From Anaerosalibacter massiliensis (lineage in GTDB: Bacteria > Bacillota > Clostridia > Tissierellales > Sporanaerobacteraceae), in the NCBI GenBank assembly GCA_000751555.1, contig CCEZ01000074.1, positions 62,001 to 126,000 on the forward strand: a stretch of DNA of 64,000 nt, read 5' to 3'. The position numbers and the translations under genes were made by a program. The notes under the pieces are model-generated. The model saw only the letters and a program-made list of their open reading frames with translations. It was not told the DNA's origin and ran no database searches. The first letter of the stretch is position 1. Every line of letters begins with the position of its first letter. Below, piece after piece: positions 27,592 to 36,729 of the stretch.

Positions 27592-28587
27592 ATGGTGCAT
27601 GCACTTATAATCGCTGATATAGAAGGTATTACCGATATATATGATTTGAAAAATATTGATGATTGCGTTGAATTGTACACTTCTGAAATTCAAGTGTATA
27701 TCAAGACTCTCTTTGAGAACGACGTTACAAAAATCACGGTTTGTGACGCGCATGACGAGGGCAATCTGATTTCACGAAAAATCATTACGCATGGAGATTT
27801 TGGTAGAGGTGATGTAAGGATCGTCTCAAAGGTGGAAAATTTATCTTTCGACGAAAAATATGACTTTGCGATACTTGCTGGTTTTCATGGTATGAATGGA
27901 AGTCCTGGTATTTTACCACACACACTACGTTTTGATTTTAAATTAATCTCCTCATTTTGCACAAAGCTCCAAGCAAGGATTCCTATCGGTGAGGTTGAAT
28001 TATATACTAGGTGGCTAGGGGCCCAAGGAATACCTGTAATACTTGTCACTGGTGATAGGGAAGCAGTGTATGAGGCTAATTGTTTTAACCCCTACCGTCA
28101 AACGTGCTGTGTCAAGAGCTATTTCCAGATGAATCAAATAGACAGAATTCATTTTTATGAGAAGATAGCCTATTGTATAAAATGTTCGTTAAGCTTAAAT
28201 TGGGATATTTGCTTATCTGAAGACAGTAACGAAATTGCGATTGAATTCAATAACCCGGATGTTGTGGAAGCTTTAGGCGATGCAAGCTATAATAGAAAAG
28301 AGAACAGTATTATTTTTGATAGTTGTTCAGAGCTTGTAAATAATCTCTATCCTCTCATAGATAGATTAAATGAGATTAATAATGCCAATGTAGCATTAAA
28401 TTCAGCTTTCATAAAGGAAGTAAGAAAGTTAGCTGTTTCTCTGAAAAAAGAGGATCTGGCAAAATCTGAAATTGGACCGCTACTTTACAACAATCTCTTG
28501 TTTTTAGATAGCAAGTCAAGGGACAAAATAATGAAGGGGATATTAGCTATGACAAATAATTTGACTTTACCACATGATATTGAATAA
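27592..28587 (+). CDS. M55 family (DppA-like) D-aminopeptidase
   Basis: The 331-residue zinc peptidase resembles DppA, which hydrolyses N-terminal D-residues. The metal ligands are in place: ADIEG (Asp 9, Glu 11), DAHDEGN, GFHGMNG and GEVELYTRWLGAQGIPV. DppA of Bacillus is about 270 residues, so the C-terminal 60-70 residues are extra. A frame open from 27418 overlaps the previous gene. The ATG at 27592 has GGGAGG nine bases upstream and gives the family N-terminus. A D-aminopeptidase inside a radical SAM peptide locus suggests that the product carries D-residues, either trimmed during maturation or destroyed for self-protection. That is inference. Confidence 0.85.
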   Translation: MVHALIIADIEGITDIYDLKNIDDCVELYTSEIQVYIKTLFENDVTKITVCDAHDEGNLISRKIITHGDFGRGDVRIVSKVENLSFDEKYDFAILAGFHGMNGSPGILPHTLRFDFKLISSFCTKLQARIPIGEVELYTRWLGAQGIPVILVTGDREAVYEANCFNPYRQTCCVKSYFQMNQIDRIHFYEKIAYCIKCSLSLNWDICLSEDSNEIAIEFNNPDVVEALGDASYNRKENSIIFDSCSELVNNLYPLIDRLNEINNANVALNSAFIKEVRKLAVSLKKEDLAKSEIGPLLYNNLLFLDSKSRDKIMKGILAMTNNLTLPHDIE

Positions 28588-28605
28588 TAGGATCAGGTGA
28601 TATCA

Positions 28606-30369
28606 ATGAAAATTTTCTTTTTCTGCAAGCCGTACTTGCTATCACAGAAATATACTATTGTAGCTTATATAGCACTGACACTTCTGTCCTCTGCCATAGG
28701 CATTATATCCCCCTATGTTATAGGAAATTTTTTAGACGATCTAGTCATCAGTGCCGATAAAAGTGTTATTTTTCGTTTTTGTATAATTTTTGGAGGACTG
28801 AGCATACTTAAAATACTCAAGGATTATATAACTTCCATTATGTATACAAAAATGCAAGTTCAGATGGGTTATGATTTAAACATCAGAGTAATTAAACATG
28901 TCCAAAGTTTGTCTTTGTCATTTATTAACCAAAAAGATGGTATGTATTTAAATCAACGTTTCAATGGTGATTCCTATAACCTTATTACTTTCTGCCTAAC
29001 AACACTACAGGGAGTAATAACAAACATTATACTAATTGTTGTGCCGTTTGTGATATTACTAGCTAATAACTGGTTAATTACAGTGCTAATGATTGGATTT
29101 ATTTTAGTATACATAACTCTTTATCTAGCTCTTAGGGAATGGCTTTACAAAGCAGGATTGGTCTTTAAGGAGAGTCAGGCAAAATTTATTTCAAAGTTAT
29201 ATGAGCAGTTAAAACACATTAAACTCATAAAGATAAATTCTATTCAATCTGAGCTGAACAAAAGAGCAGAAGATAGCTTTACAGATTTTAAAGCAACCGC
29301 TATACACAGCCAGAAAGCGAATTTCGTGTATTCAAGCTTGGAAGGTATGATAGCTTCAATTGCTCAGATAACTTTATTTGTGATTGGTGGATTACAAATA
29401 TTTAATGGAAATTTTACTGTGGGTATGTTTACTATCTTCAACAGTTACTTTAGTATGATGCTTAACGCAAGTAGATATTTCTTTGGTTTAGGGGCTACAT
29501 ATCAAAATGCAATGGGTTCTTATAATAGAATTAAAGATATCCTTAAGTGTAGAGGCGAGAGTTATGGAGAAAAGATTGTTGAGAGTATAGATAGGATTGA
29601 GCTGTTAGACATAAGTTTTAATTATAATACTTTCCCAAACAATAATTATGCATGTGAAGCGAGTAGCTCGAATCAAGAACAAGAGACGATTGTAGAGGAT
29701 AGGGCGTTTGATACGGCACAAGTTAGAGTGGAAAATGTAATTGATTCTTTTAGTGCTAAATTCTCAAAAGGGAATATGTATGCATTATCTGGTCCGAATG
29801 GAGCAGGTAAATCTACCATTATTAGTCTGATAATGGGGCTTTACATTCATGAATACGATGGGGAAATAAAATATGATGATGTATGTATTCGCGAAATAGA
29901 TATGGTTACAACTAGAAAAAGATTAATTGGATTCGCAGAACAAGAGCCATTACTAATCAATGACAGCATTAGATATAACCTTGATTACAATGATAACGCT
30001 AGTATAAACGGCATTGATTTGTTGAAGAATACTGATAATATGTGTGCGAACAGCAGAACGGTTTCGCTGGATGAATGTATAAAAATCTTGAATATGGAGA
30101 GCTTCATTAACCAAAACAGCTTTTCATTCATCATTAACGAAAAAAATACCAATATATCTGGAGGTGAAAAACAAAAAATATCCATTTTAAAAGTACTATA
30201 TAAAAACCCTGAAGTGATGATTTTCGATGAACCAACCTCAGCTTTAGATATGAATACCACTAGGAAGTTCATTAACTATTTACAGAAAATAAAGAGCGAT
30301 AAAATTATCATCATTGTAACACATGACGAATATGTTAAAGGTTGTTGTGATGAGATTGTGCAAATATGA
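28606..30369 (+). CDS. ABC exporter (fused membrane and ATPase domains)
   Basis: The 587-residue half-transporter has six membrane spans (about 15-300) and a C-terminal ATPase with Walker A GPNGAGKST, signature ISGGEKQKISI, Walker B MIFDEPTSALD and switch His in VTHDE. It has no N-terminal C39 peptidase domain, so leader removal must be done by another protease. The ATPase carries an unusual acidic insertion of about 30 residues before Walker A (NNNYACEASSSNQEQ onwards). GTG 28597 is an alternative start three codons upstream. It should export the mature peptide. Confidence 0.9.
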   Translation: MKIFFFCKPYLLSQKYTIVAYIALTLLSSAIGIISPYVIGNFLDDLVISADKSVIFRFCIIFGGLSILKILKDYITSIMYTKMQVQMGYDLNIRVIKHVQSLSLSFINQKDGMYLNQRFNGDSYNLITFCLTTLQGVITNIILIVVPFVILLANNWLITVLMIGFILVYITLYLALREWLYKAGLVFKESQAKFISKLYEQLKHIKLIKINSIQSELNKRAEDSFTDFKATAIHSQKANFVYSSLEGMIASIAQITLFVIGGLQIFNGNFTVGMFTIFNSYFSMMLNASRYFFGLGATYQNAMGSYNRIKDILKCRGESYGEKIVESIDRIELLDISFNYNTFPNNNYACEASSSNQEQETIVEDRAFDTAQVRVENVIDSFSAKFSKGNMYALSGPNGAGKSTIISLIMGLYIHEYDGEIKYDDVCIREIDMVTTRKRLIGFAEQEPLLINDSIRYNLDYNDNASINGIDLLKNTDNMCANSRTVSLDECIKILNMESFINQNSFSFIINEKNTNISGGEKQKISILKVLYKNPEVMIFDEPTSALDMNTTRKFINYLQKIKSDKIIIIVTHDEYVKGCCDEIVQI

Positions 30370-30425
30370 CCACTAGTTAGTCATATACAGAGAAGAGACG
30401 TCAGTAAATGTTGATAGAGTCTTGA

Positions 30426-30713
30426 TTGCATGATGAATTAATAGTCGCTCTTTCCACGGTCGGAGATTTTGCAGAAATATTTGTTGAGGAAAACCGCAAG
30501 AATGGGATAGCCGCAAAAAACGGTATAATTGATACAGCCTTCTCTAGAGTGGACTATAGTGTGTGTATGTGAATAGTCACTGGATTTAATGCTATATATA
30601 CTTATACGAATGATTTGACGCAGGATAGTCTTATTGCAATGACAAAAGAGGCTGCCGCCGCAGTAAGCAAAAATTCCAGCTCTCGCGTTTTCGCAAAGGT
30701 TTTCAAGTCCTAG
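30426..30713 (+). pseudogene. TldD/PmbA-family metalloprotease fragment
   Basis: A frame with one internal stop (TGA 30570-30572) reads VGDFAEIFVEENRKNGIAAK, then NGIIDTAFSRVDYSV and, after the stop, GFNAIYTYTNDLTQDSLIA. This is the N-terminal TldD pattern (G-D-x-A-E-x-F-E-x...D-Y-G...A-Y-T-N-D). The catalytic HExxxH half is missing. The TldD/TldE pair processes leader peptides of microcin B17 and other modified peptides, so this was probably a processing protease of the same locus, now broken. It sits between the exporter and the insertion-sequence remnants. Confidence 0.7.
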
Positions 30714-30851
30714 ACTTTGATAGAGAGCATTTAATCGTAATCTTTTGTGATGCAATTATCAAGGAACATGCTGTGGCTTCAACCAATAAAGAAAAATAAA
30801 CAGAATCGTCAAAAAATGGTGCACATGCGAGAATTGGGCATTATGATAATT

Positions 30852-31475
30852 TGACCTATGTCAATATAGTAGACACATTTTCCCGAATAAAATTTATGAA
30901 ACCCTCTTAGACTTATCTTCCCACTCTTGGGGAGTAATATAACCTAAAGAGCTGTGTATTCTTTCTCTGTTATACCATGACTCTATATATTCAAATATTG
31001 CAAGTCTAGCAGCATCAAAGTCAAAATATTTAACTAGATTAACTTCTTCTTTCTTCAATACTGAGTGAAAGGATTCTATACAAGCATTGTCATAGGGATT
31101 TCCTTTACCGCTAAAGGAGTGAATTAGCTTGTGATTTTTAACATATTCTCCAAATTCATAACTTGTATATTGACTTCCTAAATCACTATGAAGAATTAGA
31201 CTTTCAGCAGGTTTCTGAAGTTTATAGGCATTATCTAAGGCTTTTATAGCCAATGTAGTATCTATATTTTTAGACATAGAGTATCCAACTATCTTCCTAC
31301 TATTAAGATCCATAACTGAAGCTAGATAGCACCAACCATCTTTAATTGTATGAATATATGTAATATCGGTTACCCATTTCTGATTGATACCAGTTGTAGA
31401 GAAGTCTCTATTGATTATGTTTTCTCTATTTTCAACCTTATTCTTCGATGGAAATGGTCTAAACTTCTTACATAC
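30852..31475 (-). mobile_element. IS3-family insertion sequence remnant (copy 1, 3' part)
   Basis: A terminal sequence TGACCTATGTCAATATAGTA (30852-30871) leads into the 3' end of a transposase reading leftwards. The other end of the element is absent: copy 2 interrupts the transposase at 31476. Confidence 0.75.
30894..31475 (-). pseudogene. IS3-family transposase OrfB, 5'-truncated
   Basis: The minus-strand frame encodes the integrase core of an IS150-like OrfB: QKWVTDITYIHTIKDG (first Asp of DDE), MDLNSRKIVGYSMS, HSDLGSQYTSYEF (second Asp region) and GNPYDNACIESFHSVLKKE with the catalytic Glu, ending SLGYITPQEW. The intact frame continues upstream of the internal ATG at 31313 until it meets a second element end at 31476, so the N-terminal part and OrfA are lost. 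Transposition activity is not expected. Confidence 0.85.
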
Positions 31476-31560
31476 TGGACCTACATCAATATAGTAGACA
31501 CATTTTCTCGAACAAATTTTATGATATTTTCTTGGAATTATTTTCTCACTCTTAAGGTGT
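31476..31560 (-). mobile_element. Second IS3-family end, inserted in copy 1
   Basis: TGGACCTACATCAATATAGT, then AGACACATTTTCTCG, repeats the copy-1 end with changes, in the same orientation. The following 45 bases still resemble the copy-1 transposase tail (CTTGGAATTATTTTCTCACTC against CTTAGACTTATCTTCCCACTC). Confidence 0.6.
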
Positions 31561-31603
31561 TTGGAAAACTGTATCTATAATATTATGCTAGTACCATTAA
31601 ACA

Positions 31604-31648
31604 AATAATCTTGTGCAATATAAATTTAAGCACAGGATTTTTTTGTTT
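31604..31648 (+). terminator. Terminator at the right edge of the island
   Basis: AATCTTGTGC pairs with GCACAGGATT across an AT-rich loop, followed by TTTTT. Confidence 0.6.
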
Positions 31649-31715
31649 TTAGCATATCTTCCTACTATCATGGGTAGAATTTATATAACAGGATATAAAG
31701 AAGGGATCTGATTTT

Positions 31716-33512
31716 GTGAATGTAAATAATAATAAAACTCCAAATAAATTAATTCATGAAAAGTCGCCATATTTACTTCAACATGCATACAATCCAGTAC
31801 AATGGTATCCATGGGGAGATGAAGCCTTTGAAAAGGCTAATAGAGAAGATAAACCTATATTCTTATCTATAGGTTATTCTACCTGTCACTGGTGCCATGT
31901 AATGAATGAAGAATCCTTTGAAGATGAAGAAGTGGCAGAACTTTTAAATAAATATTTTATACCTATAAAAGTGGATAGAGAAGAAAGACCAGATATTGAT
32001 GAAGTATATATGACTTTTGCTCAAGCTTTAACAGGTAGTGGAGGGTGGCCACTTAATGTATTTACTACTCCTGATGGAAAACCCTTTTATACTGGGACCT
32101 ATTTTCCTAAAAAATCAAGTTATAGATATACTGGATTAATTGAAATATTGAATAAAATGAATGATTTATGGAAGAAAAGTAAGAATGAACTAATTGAAGA
32201 AAGTAATCATATATTAAGTGCAATAGAAAATTCATATCTTACTTATTCAAAGGGAAAAGTAGGAAAAACAGAACTAGATGAAGCAATTGAAGAATTAAAA
32301 AATACTTTTGACAGAATATATGGAGGTTTTGGAAGAAGACCTAAATTTCCTATACCTCAAAATATATTTTTATTATTAGATTATGGAGCAAAAAACAATG
32401 ATAGTGAATCTGTTTATACGGCTAAAGTTACTTTAGATAGTATGTATAAAGGGGGAATTTTTGATCACATAGGATTTGGATTTTGTAGATATTCTGTAGA
32501 TGAAAAATGGCTTGTTCCCCATTTTGAAAAAATGCTATATGATAATGCACTATTAGGAATTGCTTATTCAAAAGCTTGTCATATAACTAGAGAGGAATTA
32601 TATAAAGAAATAGCTGAGAAAATATATGAATTTGTATTTAGAGATATGACTTCAGATGAAGGAGGATTTTACTCAGCATTAGATGCAGATTCAGAAGGTG
32701 TAGAAGGAAAGTTTTATGTTTGGGATTATGATGAAATAATTGAGATACTGGGAGAAGAAGATGGAGAATTTATTTCTAGTTTCTATGATATAACCAAATC
32801 AGGTAATTTTGAAGGAAAAAGTATTCCGAATTTAATAGGGAAGGATTTATATTTTATAGACAAGGAAACTTTTAAAAGGGTAGAAAGTATTAGAAAAAAA
32901 TTATTTGATTATAGGGAAAAAAGGGTTCATCCTCATAGGGATGAAAAGATTCTTACTTCTTGGAATGGACTTATGATTGCATCTCTTGCTTATAGTGGTC
33001 GCATCTTAAAAGAACAAGAATATATAACTAGAGCAGAGAATGCTTGTGATTTTATATTTAAAAATTTATCAAGAGAAGATGGAAGGCTTTTATCCACTTA
33101 TTCTAAAGGAGAAAGTTATAACTTAGGACTATTACCAGATTATAGTTTCCTTATATGGGGGCTTATTGAATTATATGAGTCAACAAGGAATGAAAACTAT
33201 CTTGAAAAAGCTTTAAAATTAAACGAGGATATGTTGAAATTATTTTGGGATAACAAAAACGGAGGATTATTCTTATATGGTAATGATGGAGAAAAGCTTG
33301 TAATAAGGCCTAAAAGTATATATGATGGAGCAATTCCTTCAGGAAATTCCATAGGGACTTTAAATATGATGAAATTATTTAAACTAACTGATGATAAAAG
33401 TTTGAAAGACAAGGCTGAGGAAATATTATATGTTTTTGGAGAAGAAATAAATAAAAATCCACTATCATATGCTTATATATTAAGTTTAGTATTAGATGAA
33501 TATGTGGAATAA
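31716..33512 (+). CDS. YyaL-type thioredoxin-fold/glycosidase-fold protein (DUF255)
   Basis: The 598-residue cytosolic protein has an N-terminal thioredoxin-like domain with [20 protein letters not shown] (Cys-x-x-Cys), then an (alpha/alpha)6 barrel region similar to N-acylglucosamine 2-epimerases ([29 protein letters not shown]). This is the conserved YyaL/SSP411 family, often annotated 'thioredoxin domain-containing protein'. Members usually have 640-690 residues, so this copy is somewhat short. It starts at GTG 31716 behind AAGAAGGG. The biochemical role is not established. Confidence 0.88.
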   Translation: MNVNNNKTPNKLIHEKSPYLLQHAYNPVQWYPWGDEAFEKANREDKPIFLSIGYSTCHWCHVMNEESFEDEEVAELLNKYFIPIKVDREERPDIDEVYMTFAQALTGSGGWPLNVFTTPDGKPFYTGTYFPKKSSYRYTGLIEILNKMNDLWKKSKNELIEESNHILSAIENSYLTYSKGKVGKTELDEAIEELKNTFDRIYGGFGRRPKFPIPQNIFLLLDYGAKNNDSESVYTAKVTLDSMYKGGIFDHIGFGFCRYSVDEKWLVPHFEKMLYDNALLGIAYSKACHITREELYKEIAEKIYEFVFRDMTSDEGGFYSALDADSEGVEGKFYVWDYDEIIEILGEEDGEFISSFYDITKSGNFEGKSIPNLIGKDLYFIDKETFKRVESIRKKLFDYREKRVHPHRDEKILTSWNGLMIASLAYSGRILKEQEYITRAENACDFIFKNLSREDGRLLSTYSKGESYNLGLLPDYSFLIWGLIELYESTRNENYLEKALKLNEDMLKLFWDNKNGGLFLYGNDGEKLVIRPKSIYDGAIPSGNSIGTLNMMKLFKLTDDKSLKDKAEEILYVFGEEINKNPLSYAYILSLVLDEYVE

Positions 33513-33569
33513 AACTGTTTACTTTTTTAGAAAATTATATATAATGTATATTAATAGGTAAATATGAAA

Positions 33570-33792
33570 TCTATGACCAAGAGTAGTATATATAAGAAGG
33601 GTCTATAGAGAGTCAAGAATGGTGGAAACTTGGCGATACTCTTATATTGAATGGACTTGGGAGATTAAATCTGAAATATAGTAGGATTTTACGGCTTATC
33701 ACCGTTAAAGATTAAAGTGGGCTTTTAGCCAACTGGAGTGGTACCACGGAAACTACCTTTCGTCTCTTTTTTGAGATGGAAGGTTTTTTATT
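33570..33792 (+). ncRNA. T-box leader of trpS (tRNA-Trp responsive)
   Basis: Stem I elements (GAGAGTCAAG, GGTGGAAACTTGG) are followed by a TGG specifier in TTGAATGGACTT, the T-box GAGTGGTACCACGG (33736-33749) and a terminator CTACCTTTCGTCTC...GAGATGGAAGG with T6. Uncharged tRNA-Trp should allow read-through into trpS. Confidence 0.92.
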
Positions 33793-33821
33793 TATATAAA
33801 TTAGAAATAGGAGGTTTTTTT

Positions 33822-34820
33822 ATGGAAGAGAAAAAGACAGTATTTAGTGGAGTGCAACCTTCAGGAGCGTTGACTATTGGAAATTATATAGGTTCTATTA
33901 GAAATTGGGTAGACCTTCAAGATGATTATAATTGTTTTTATTGTATAGTTGATCTTCATGCTATAACTGTTCCACAAGTTCCAAAGGACTTAAGAAAAAA
34001 TACTTTAGATTTACTTGCTTTATATTTAGCTAGTGGATTAGATCCAAAAAAATCCGCTATATTTATTCAATCTCATATTAGTCCTCATGCTGAACTTACT
34101 TGGGTACTAGATACCATAACTTACATGGGTCAGCTTAACAGAATGACCCAATTTAAAGAAAAATCTAAAAGAAGCGAAGAAAATTTAAATGCTGGACTGT
34201 TTACTTATCCTGTACTAATGGCTTCTGATATACTTTTATATCAAGCAGATTTAGTACCTGTAGGAGAAGATCAAAAACAACATTTAGAATTGGCAAGGGA
34301 TTTAGCTGAAAGATTTAATAATAGGTACAGTGAAACTTTTAAAGTTCCAGACCCATTGATTAAAAAGGTAGGAGCAAGAATTATGAGTCTCCAAAATCCA
34401 GAATTTAAAATGTCTAAATCTGATGACAATGAAAATGGCTATATTCTTCTATTAGACAAACCAGATGCTATAAATAGAAAAATAAAGAGAGCTGTAACAG
34501 ATTCCTATGGTGAGGTAAAATACAGAGATGAACAGCCAGGAGTTAAAAATTTAATAAATATCTATTCTGCATTTAGTGGAGATTCTATTAAAGAGATTGA
34601 AAGAAAATATGAAGGTACTGGATATGGACAATTTAAAAAAGACTTATCGGAAGTAGTTGTGGAAGGGTTAAAACCTCTTCAAGAAAAATATGATTACTAC
34701 ATGAAAAATAAAGATTATTTAGAAGAGATATATAAAGAAGGAGCAGAAAAGGCAGAAATAGTAGCTAGAAAGACATTGAGAAAAGTATATAAAAAAGTTG
34801 GATTTATTCCAAGAAGATAG
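33822..34820 (+). CDS. trpS: Tryptophanyl-tRNA synthetase
   Basis: The 332-residue class I synthetase charges tRNA-Trp. The HIGH-like motif is PSGALTIGNYIGS and the KMSKS loop is FKMSKSDDNENG. The tryptophan-site motif GEDQKQHLELARDLAERFN is intact. A frame open from 33738 lies inside the T-box, so the ATG at 33822 behind TAGGAGG is the start. A terminator closes the gene. Confidence 0.97.
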   Translation: MEEKKTVFSGVQPSGALTIGNYIGSIRNWVDLQDDYNCFYCIVDLHAITVPQVPKDLRKNTLDLLALYLASGLDPKKSAIFIQSHISPHAELTWVLDTITYMGQLNRMTQFKEKSKRSEENLNAGLFTYPVLMASDILLYQADLVPVGEDQKQHLELARDLAERFNNRYSETFKVPDPLIKKVGARIMSLQNPEFKMSKSDDNENGYILLLDKPDAINRKIKRAVTDSYGEVKYRDEQPGVKNLINIYSAFSGDSIKEIERKYEGTGYGQFKKDLSEVVVEGLKPLQEKYDYYMKNKDYLEEIYKEGAEKAEIVARKTLRKVYKKVGFIPRR

Positions 34821-34850
34821 AGAGTACAAATTGCACTCTCTATTTTTTAT
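34818..34850 (+). terminator. Terminator of trpS
   Basis: ATAGAGAGT, loop, ACTCTCTAT, then T6. Confidence 0.85.
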
Positions 34851-34860
34851 GTATTTTTTG

Positions 34861-34925
34861 ATAAAAGTGTATTGACAAAACCCTATTGTATGCATACAAT
34901 GAAAGTGATTAATAAAAGTGTATTG
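34861..34925 (+). promoter_or_regulatory. pdxS promoter with palindrome and direct repeats
   Basis: TTGACA (34872) and TACAAT (34895) are 17 bases apart. A perfect 16-bp palindrome ATTGTATGCATACAAT (34885-34900) covers the spacer end and the -10. Two exact 14-bp direct repeats ATAAAAGTGTATTG (34861 and 34912) flank it, and a third GAAAGTGATT lies at 34901. AAAGTG repeats recall binding sites described for the MocR-type regulator PdxR. Confidence 0.65.
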
Positions 34926-34955
34926 GTTTATGTATAAATAAGGAGGAGTGTATTT

Positions 34956-35825
34956 ATGAATGAGAAAATATTAGAATTAAATGAGAAGTTTAGAGGCGGA
35001 GTAATAATGGATGTAGTAAATGTAGAAGAGGCAAAAATTGCAGAAGAAGCTGGTGCAGTAGCAGTTATGGCATTAGAAAGGGTTCCAGCAGATATCAGAA
35101 AAGATGGTGGAGTAGCAAGAATGTCTGACCCTAAGTTGATAGAAGAAATATTAGGAGCTGTTTCAATTCCTGTCATGGCAAAGGTAAGAATAGGTCATTT
35201 TGTAGAAGCACAGATTCTTGAAGCTATAGGTGTAGATTACATAGATGAAAGTGAGGTACTAACACCTGCAGATGATAATTATCATATTGATAAGAAAAAA
35301 TTTGGAATACCTTTTGTTTGTGGTGCAAGAAATTTAGGAGAAGCTTTGAGGAGAATAGGTGAAGGAGCTTTAATGATAAGAACTAAGGGAGAGGCAGGAA
35401 CAGGGAATGTAGTAGAGGCAGTAAGACATATGAGAACTGTTATGTCACAAATAAGAAAATTAGAAAATATGCCTAAGGAAGAACTTATGACTGCTGCTAA
35501 AGAAATGGCAGCACCTTATGATTTAGTTTTATATGTAGCTGAAAATGGAAAATTACCTGTAGTTAATTTTGCAGCAGGAGGAATTGCTACACCTGCTGAT
35601 GCAGCACTTATGATGCAACTTGGTTGTGATGGGATATTCGTTGGTTCAGGAATATTTAAATCTTCTAATCCAGAAAAAATGGCTAAGGCTATTGTAGAAG
35701 CCACAAAAAACTATAATAATCCTAAAAAATTAGTTGAAGTTTCAAGAAATTTAGGAAATGCAATGGAAGGGTTAGAAATAAGTGAAATATCAGAAGAAAA
35801 TTTATATGCGAAAAGAGGAATATAA
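34956..35825 (+). CDS. pdxS: Pyridoxal 5'-phosphate synthase lyase subunit PdxS
   Basis: PdxS builds PLP from ribose 5-phosphate, glyceraldehyde 3-phosphate and ammonia, with the glutaminase PdxT supplying ammonia. The 289 residues match the family throughout: [24 protein letters not shown], the catalytic lysine in [10 protein letters not shown], and [28 protein letters not shown] precedes the ATG. pdxT normally follows but is absent: the next gene is an unrelated membrane protein after a terminator. PdxT must therefore be encoded elsewhere, or ammonia is used directly. Confidence 0.97.
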   Translation: MNEKILELNEKFRGGVIMDVVNVEEAKIAEEAGAVAVMALERVPADIRKDGGVARMSDPKLIEEILGAVSIPVMAKVRIGHFVEAQILEAIGVDYIDESEVLTPADDNYHIDKKKFGIPFVCGARNLGEALRRIGEGALMIRTKGEAGTGNVVEAVRHMRTVMSQIRKLENMPKEELMTAAKEMAAPYDLVLYVAENGKLPVVNFAAGGIATPADAALMMQLGCDGIFVGSGIFKSSNPEKMAKAIVEATKNYNNPKKLVEVSRNLGNAMEGLEISEISEENLYAKRGI

Positions 35826-35866
35826 AAATATTTAATGTAAAATTTAATAATTTATAGTATAATTTT

Positions 35867-35916
35867 TATAGGAATTTGTCCTTATATAAAAATAGGATAA
35901 ATTCCTATAACTTTTT
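35867..35916 (+). terminator. Terminator of pdxS
   Basis: TATAGGAATTTGTCC pairs with GGATAAATTCCTATA, followed by CTTTTT. Confidence 0.8.
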
Positions 35917-35933
35917 AAAATGCAGGGGGTTAT

Positions 35934-36701
35934 ATGTTGGACAATATAAAATACTTTTTTAGAGGAACACCAGATGATTATATTTTCTCAACAGGTTCTA
36001 CAATACATTGGATTATAGTATTATTTATTTTACTTGGAATAGAATTAATTTTTAAATATAGGAATGAGTTAAGAGAGGATAAATATAAAAAGATATTTAA
36101 GACTTTTATAATCACTATATTGGCTATACAACAAATTGTTTTATATTCATGGTATAAGATTTCAGGATATTTTACAATTCATGAGAGTTTACCCCTTTAT
36201 AATTGTAGATTAGCAATTATTTTTACTATATTTGCTTTTAATAGTGGGAAGAAATTTTATAAAAATATTTGCTGTTATTGGGGAATGATTGGTGCTGTTT
36301 TAGCTCTTGCATCTCCAGTTCTAGATCCTTTTAGATTTCCCCACTATACTGGAATATCATTTTTTGTAGGACATGGATTATTATTGTGGTCAGGAGTTTA
36401 TTTTTTAGTAGTTGAAAAACATATTGTAGATAAGAAAAGTTTAGAGTCAGTTTTAACTTTTACTAATATATATCATGGAATAATATTTATTTTTAATAAA
36501 TTAACTAACTCAAATTATTGCTATTTAAATGCTCCACCTTTTTCTATTGATTTTATAGATAGAATGTCTCAGTTTAAATATACTTTTATTGCATTTAGTG
36601 TATTTAATATATCAATTACAATGTTTTATTTAATATATAAAATATTACATATACATCTTTTGAAAAAGAGGACTATAAAAAATATGTTTAAAGTGTATTA
36701 G
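35934..36701 (+). CDS. TIGR02206/YwaF-type integral membrane protein
   Basis: The 255-residue protein has six or seven membrane spans, with the family marks LPLYNCRLAIIF, a Pro-Leu-His/Tyr-rich loop, PHYTGISFFVGHG and a final NxYxxxNAPP-like segment (here NSNYCYLNAPPF). This is the YwaF family, whose function is unknown. It starts at an ATG with CAGGGGG upstream. The VanZ-like gene follows after 28 bases and is probably co-transcribed. Confidence 0.75.
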   Translation: MLDNIKYFFRGTPDDYIFSTGSTIHWIIVLFILLGIELIFKYRNELREDKYKKIFKTFIITILAIQQIVLYSWYKISGYFTIHESLPLYNCRLAIIFTIFAFNSGKKFYKNICCYWGMIGAVLALASPVLDPFRFPHYTGISFFVGHGLLLWSGVYFLVVEKHIVDKKSLESVLTFTNIYHGIIFIFNKLTNSNYCYLNAPPFSIDFIDRMSQFKYTFIAFSVFNISITMFYLIYKILHIHLLKKRTIKNMFKVY

Positions 36702-36729
36702 GATTAATATGATTTTTAGGGGGGACAGC

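Noticed and set aside
30438-30755. Minus-strand frame of 105 codons
   Set aside because: It lies opposite the TldD-like fragment, has no family similarity and no ribosome site.
31350-31580. Plus-strand 76-codon frame
   Set aside because: It is antisense to the transposase remnant and crosses an element end.
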